Origin: Paracoccaceae bacterium
Lineage (GTDB): Bacteria > Pseudomonadota > Alphaproteobacteria > Rhodobacterales > Rhodobacteraceae
DNA length: 5,540 nt
Direction of reading: 5' to 3'
Assembly: GCA_027030435.1 (NCBI GenBank)
Contig: JALVEX010000035.1
Span: 1-5,540 of the forward strand
Below, one piece after another: positions 5,066 through 5,540 of the stretch. Position numbers and translations under genes: made by a program. The notes below the pieces were generated by a model. It searched no databases, was not told the DNA's origin, and worked only from the letters and a program-made list of their open reading frames with translations. Position 1 is the first letter of the stretch. Each line of letters starts with the position of its first letter.

Positions 5066-5269
5066 ATGAACGCCAGGGAACTGAGAGAAAAGACGCCCGA
5101 TCAGCTGAAGGAACAGCTGGAGAGCCTCAAGAAGGAGGCTTTCAACCTGCGCTTCCAGCAGGCCACCGGGCAGCTCGAGAATACCGCACGGATGCGCCAG
5201 GTGCGCCGCGACATCGCGCGCGTGAAAACCGTGCTGAACGAAATCGCCGCCGCCGCGGCCGCTGAATAA
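5066..5269 (+). CDS. rpmC: 50S ribosomal protein L29
   Basis: This 67-residue protein is L29 (E. coli 63), a small helical hairpin that sits beside L23 at the exit-tunnel mouth. The N-terminal helix MNARELREKTPDQLKEQLESLKKEAFNLRFQ and the second helix with RQVRRDIARVKTVLNE (44-59) match the family, and QATGQLENTARMR joins them. The C-terminus is a run of six alanines plus Glu (61-67), a modest extension. The ATG at 5066 follows a purine-rich tract with AAGGAAG at 5051-5057. It opens the third block after a 146-base gap. Its TAA stop is fused to the rpsQ ribosome-binding site (TAAGGAG, 5267-5273), pointing to coupled translation. Confidence 0.97.
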   Translation: MNARELREKTPDQLKEQLESLKKEAFNLRFQQATGQLENTARMRQVRRDIARVKTVLNEIAAAAAAE

Positions 5270-5281
5270 GGAGCCTTTGAG

Positions 5282-5512
5282 ATGCCCAAACGTATTTTGC
5301 AAGGCACCGTCACCAGCGACAAGAACGACCAGACCGTCACCGTGCTGGTGGAGCGCCGCTTCCGCCACCCGGTGCTGAAGAAGACCATCCGCAAGTCCAA
5401 GAAATACCGGGCTCACGATGCGAACAACGCCTTCAAGGTCGGCGACGAGGTGCGCATCATCGAATGCGCTCCGAAATCGAAAACGAAACGCTGGGAGGTG
5501 ATCGCCAGCTAG
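5282..5512 (+). CDS. rpsQ: 30S ribosomal protein S17
   Basis: This 76-residue protein is S17, an OB-fold primary 16S rRNA-binding protein needed early in 30S assembly. MPKRILQGTVTSDKNDQTVTVLVERRFRHPVLKK covers the first strands, KKYRAHDANNAFKVGDEVRI (40-59) the middle, and GDEVRIIECAPKSKTKRW (54-71) the conserved C-terminal signature. The protein is slightly shorter than E. coli S17 (84), as is usual for this lineage. The start has AAGGAG (5268-5273) eight bases upstream, overlapping the rpmC stop. The TAG stop at 5510-5512 leaves 28 bases to the window edge, where rplN is expected next from the conserved order, though none of it is visible. Confidence 0.98.
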   Translation: MPKRILQGTVTSDKNDQTVTVLVERRFRHPVLKKTIRKSKKYRAHDANNAFKVGDEVRIIECAPKSKTKRWEVIAS

Positions 5513-5525
5513 GCTTTCACATTCC

Positions 5526-5540
5526 GGTTTGAGCGAAACC
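5526..5540 (+). promoter_or_regulatory. Possible hairpin at the right edge, downstream of rpsQ
   Basis: GGTTT (5526-5530) can pair with AAACC (5536-5540) around GAGCG. The stem runs to the last base of the window and could continue beyond it, since CC precedes the left arm. It lies 13 bases after the rpsQ stop. The evidence is weak because the sequence is cut off. Confidence 0.25.

Noticed and set aside
3765..5066. 433-codon open frame on the minus strand opposite rpsC and rplP
   Set aside because: It is an antisense shadow of well-conserved ribosomal protein genes. GC-rich codon bias removes stop codons from the opposite strand. The product is low-complexity (Ala/Arg/His/Leu-rich) with no recognisable domain.
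1..5540. Mobile element, CRISPR, toxin–antitoxin or other accessory system
   Set aside because: The gene order is the uninterrupted conserved S10 block, with no spaced direct repeats, no transposase-like frame and no unexplained intact coding region.

Overview
This window is a stretch of the str–S10 ribosomal protein gene cluster. It reads entirely on the + strand, in the canonical order: (tuf 3' end) – rpsJ – rplC – rplD – rplW – rplB – rpsS – rplV – rpsC – rplP – rpmC – rpsQ. It is GC-rich with G/C-ending codons. The protein details point to an alphaproteobacterium, most likely in or near the Rhodobacterales: an S3 tail ending GPAPRGAGGRR, a 126-residue L22 with an N-terminal extension, an L3 with an acidic Ala/Pro/Glu tail, and L2 and L4 sequences as I remember them from Rhodobacter relatives. 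That placement rests on remembered family sequences, not on a search.

Layout. Bases 1-129 are the last 42 codons of EF-Tu. A 78-base gap with one strong hairpin leads to module 1 (208-2184: S10, L3, L4, L23), whose genes are joined by stop/Shine-Dalgarno fusion or ATGA overlaps. A 95-base gap carries a hairpin plus T-run that looks like an intrinsic terminator. Module 2 (2280-4919: L2, S19, L22, S3, L16) follows, again with junctions of -1 to 12 bases. A 146-base gap holds a second terminator-like hairpin and two weaker ones. Module 3 (5066 onward: L29, S17) continues toward the expected rplN beyond the right edge.

The products work together. S10, S19, S3 and S17 go to the 30S subunit. L3, L4, L23, L2, L22, L16 and L29 go to the 50S. 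L4 and L22 line the exit tunnel, L23 and L29 surround its mouth, and L2, L3 and L16 surround the peptidyl transferase centre. EF-Tu delivers aminoacyl-tRNA to the finished ribosome. Every gene looks intact, with its key residues in place.

I found no mobile element, CRISPR array, RNA gene or accessory system. The one point worth a second look is regulatory: all three long gaps contain GC-rich hairpins, and two are terminator-like although the operon continues downstream. They would split the transcript into three blocks.
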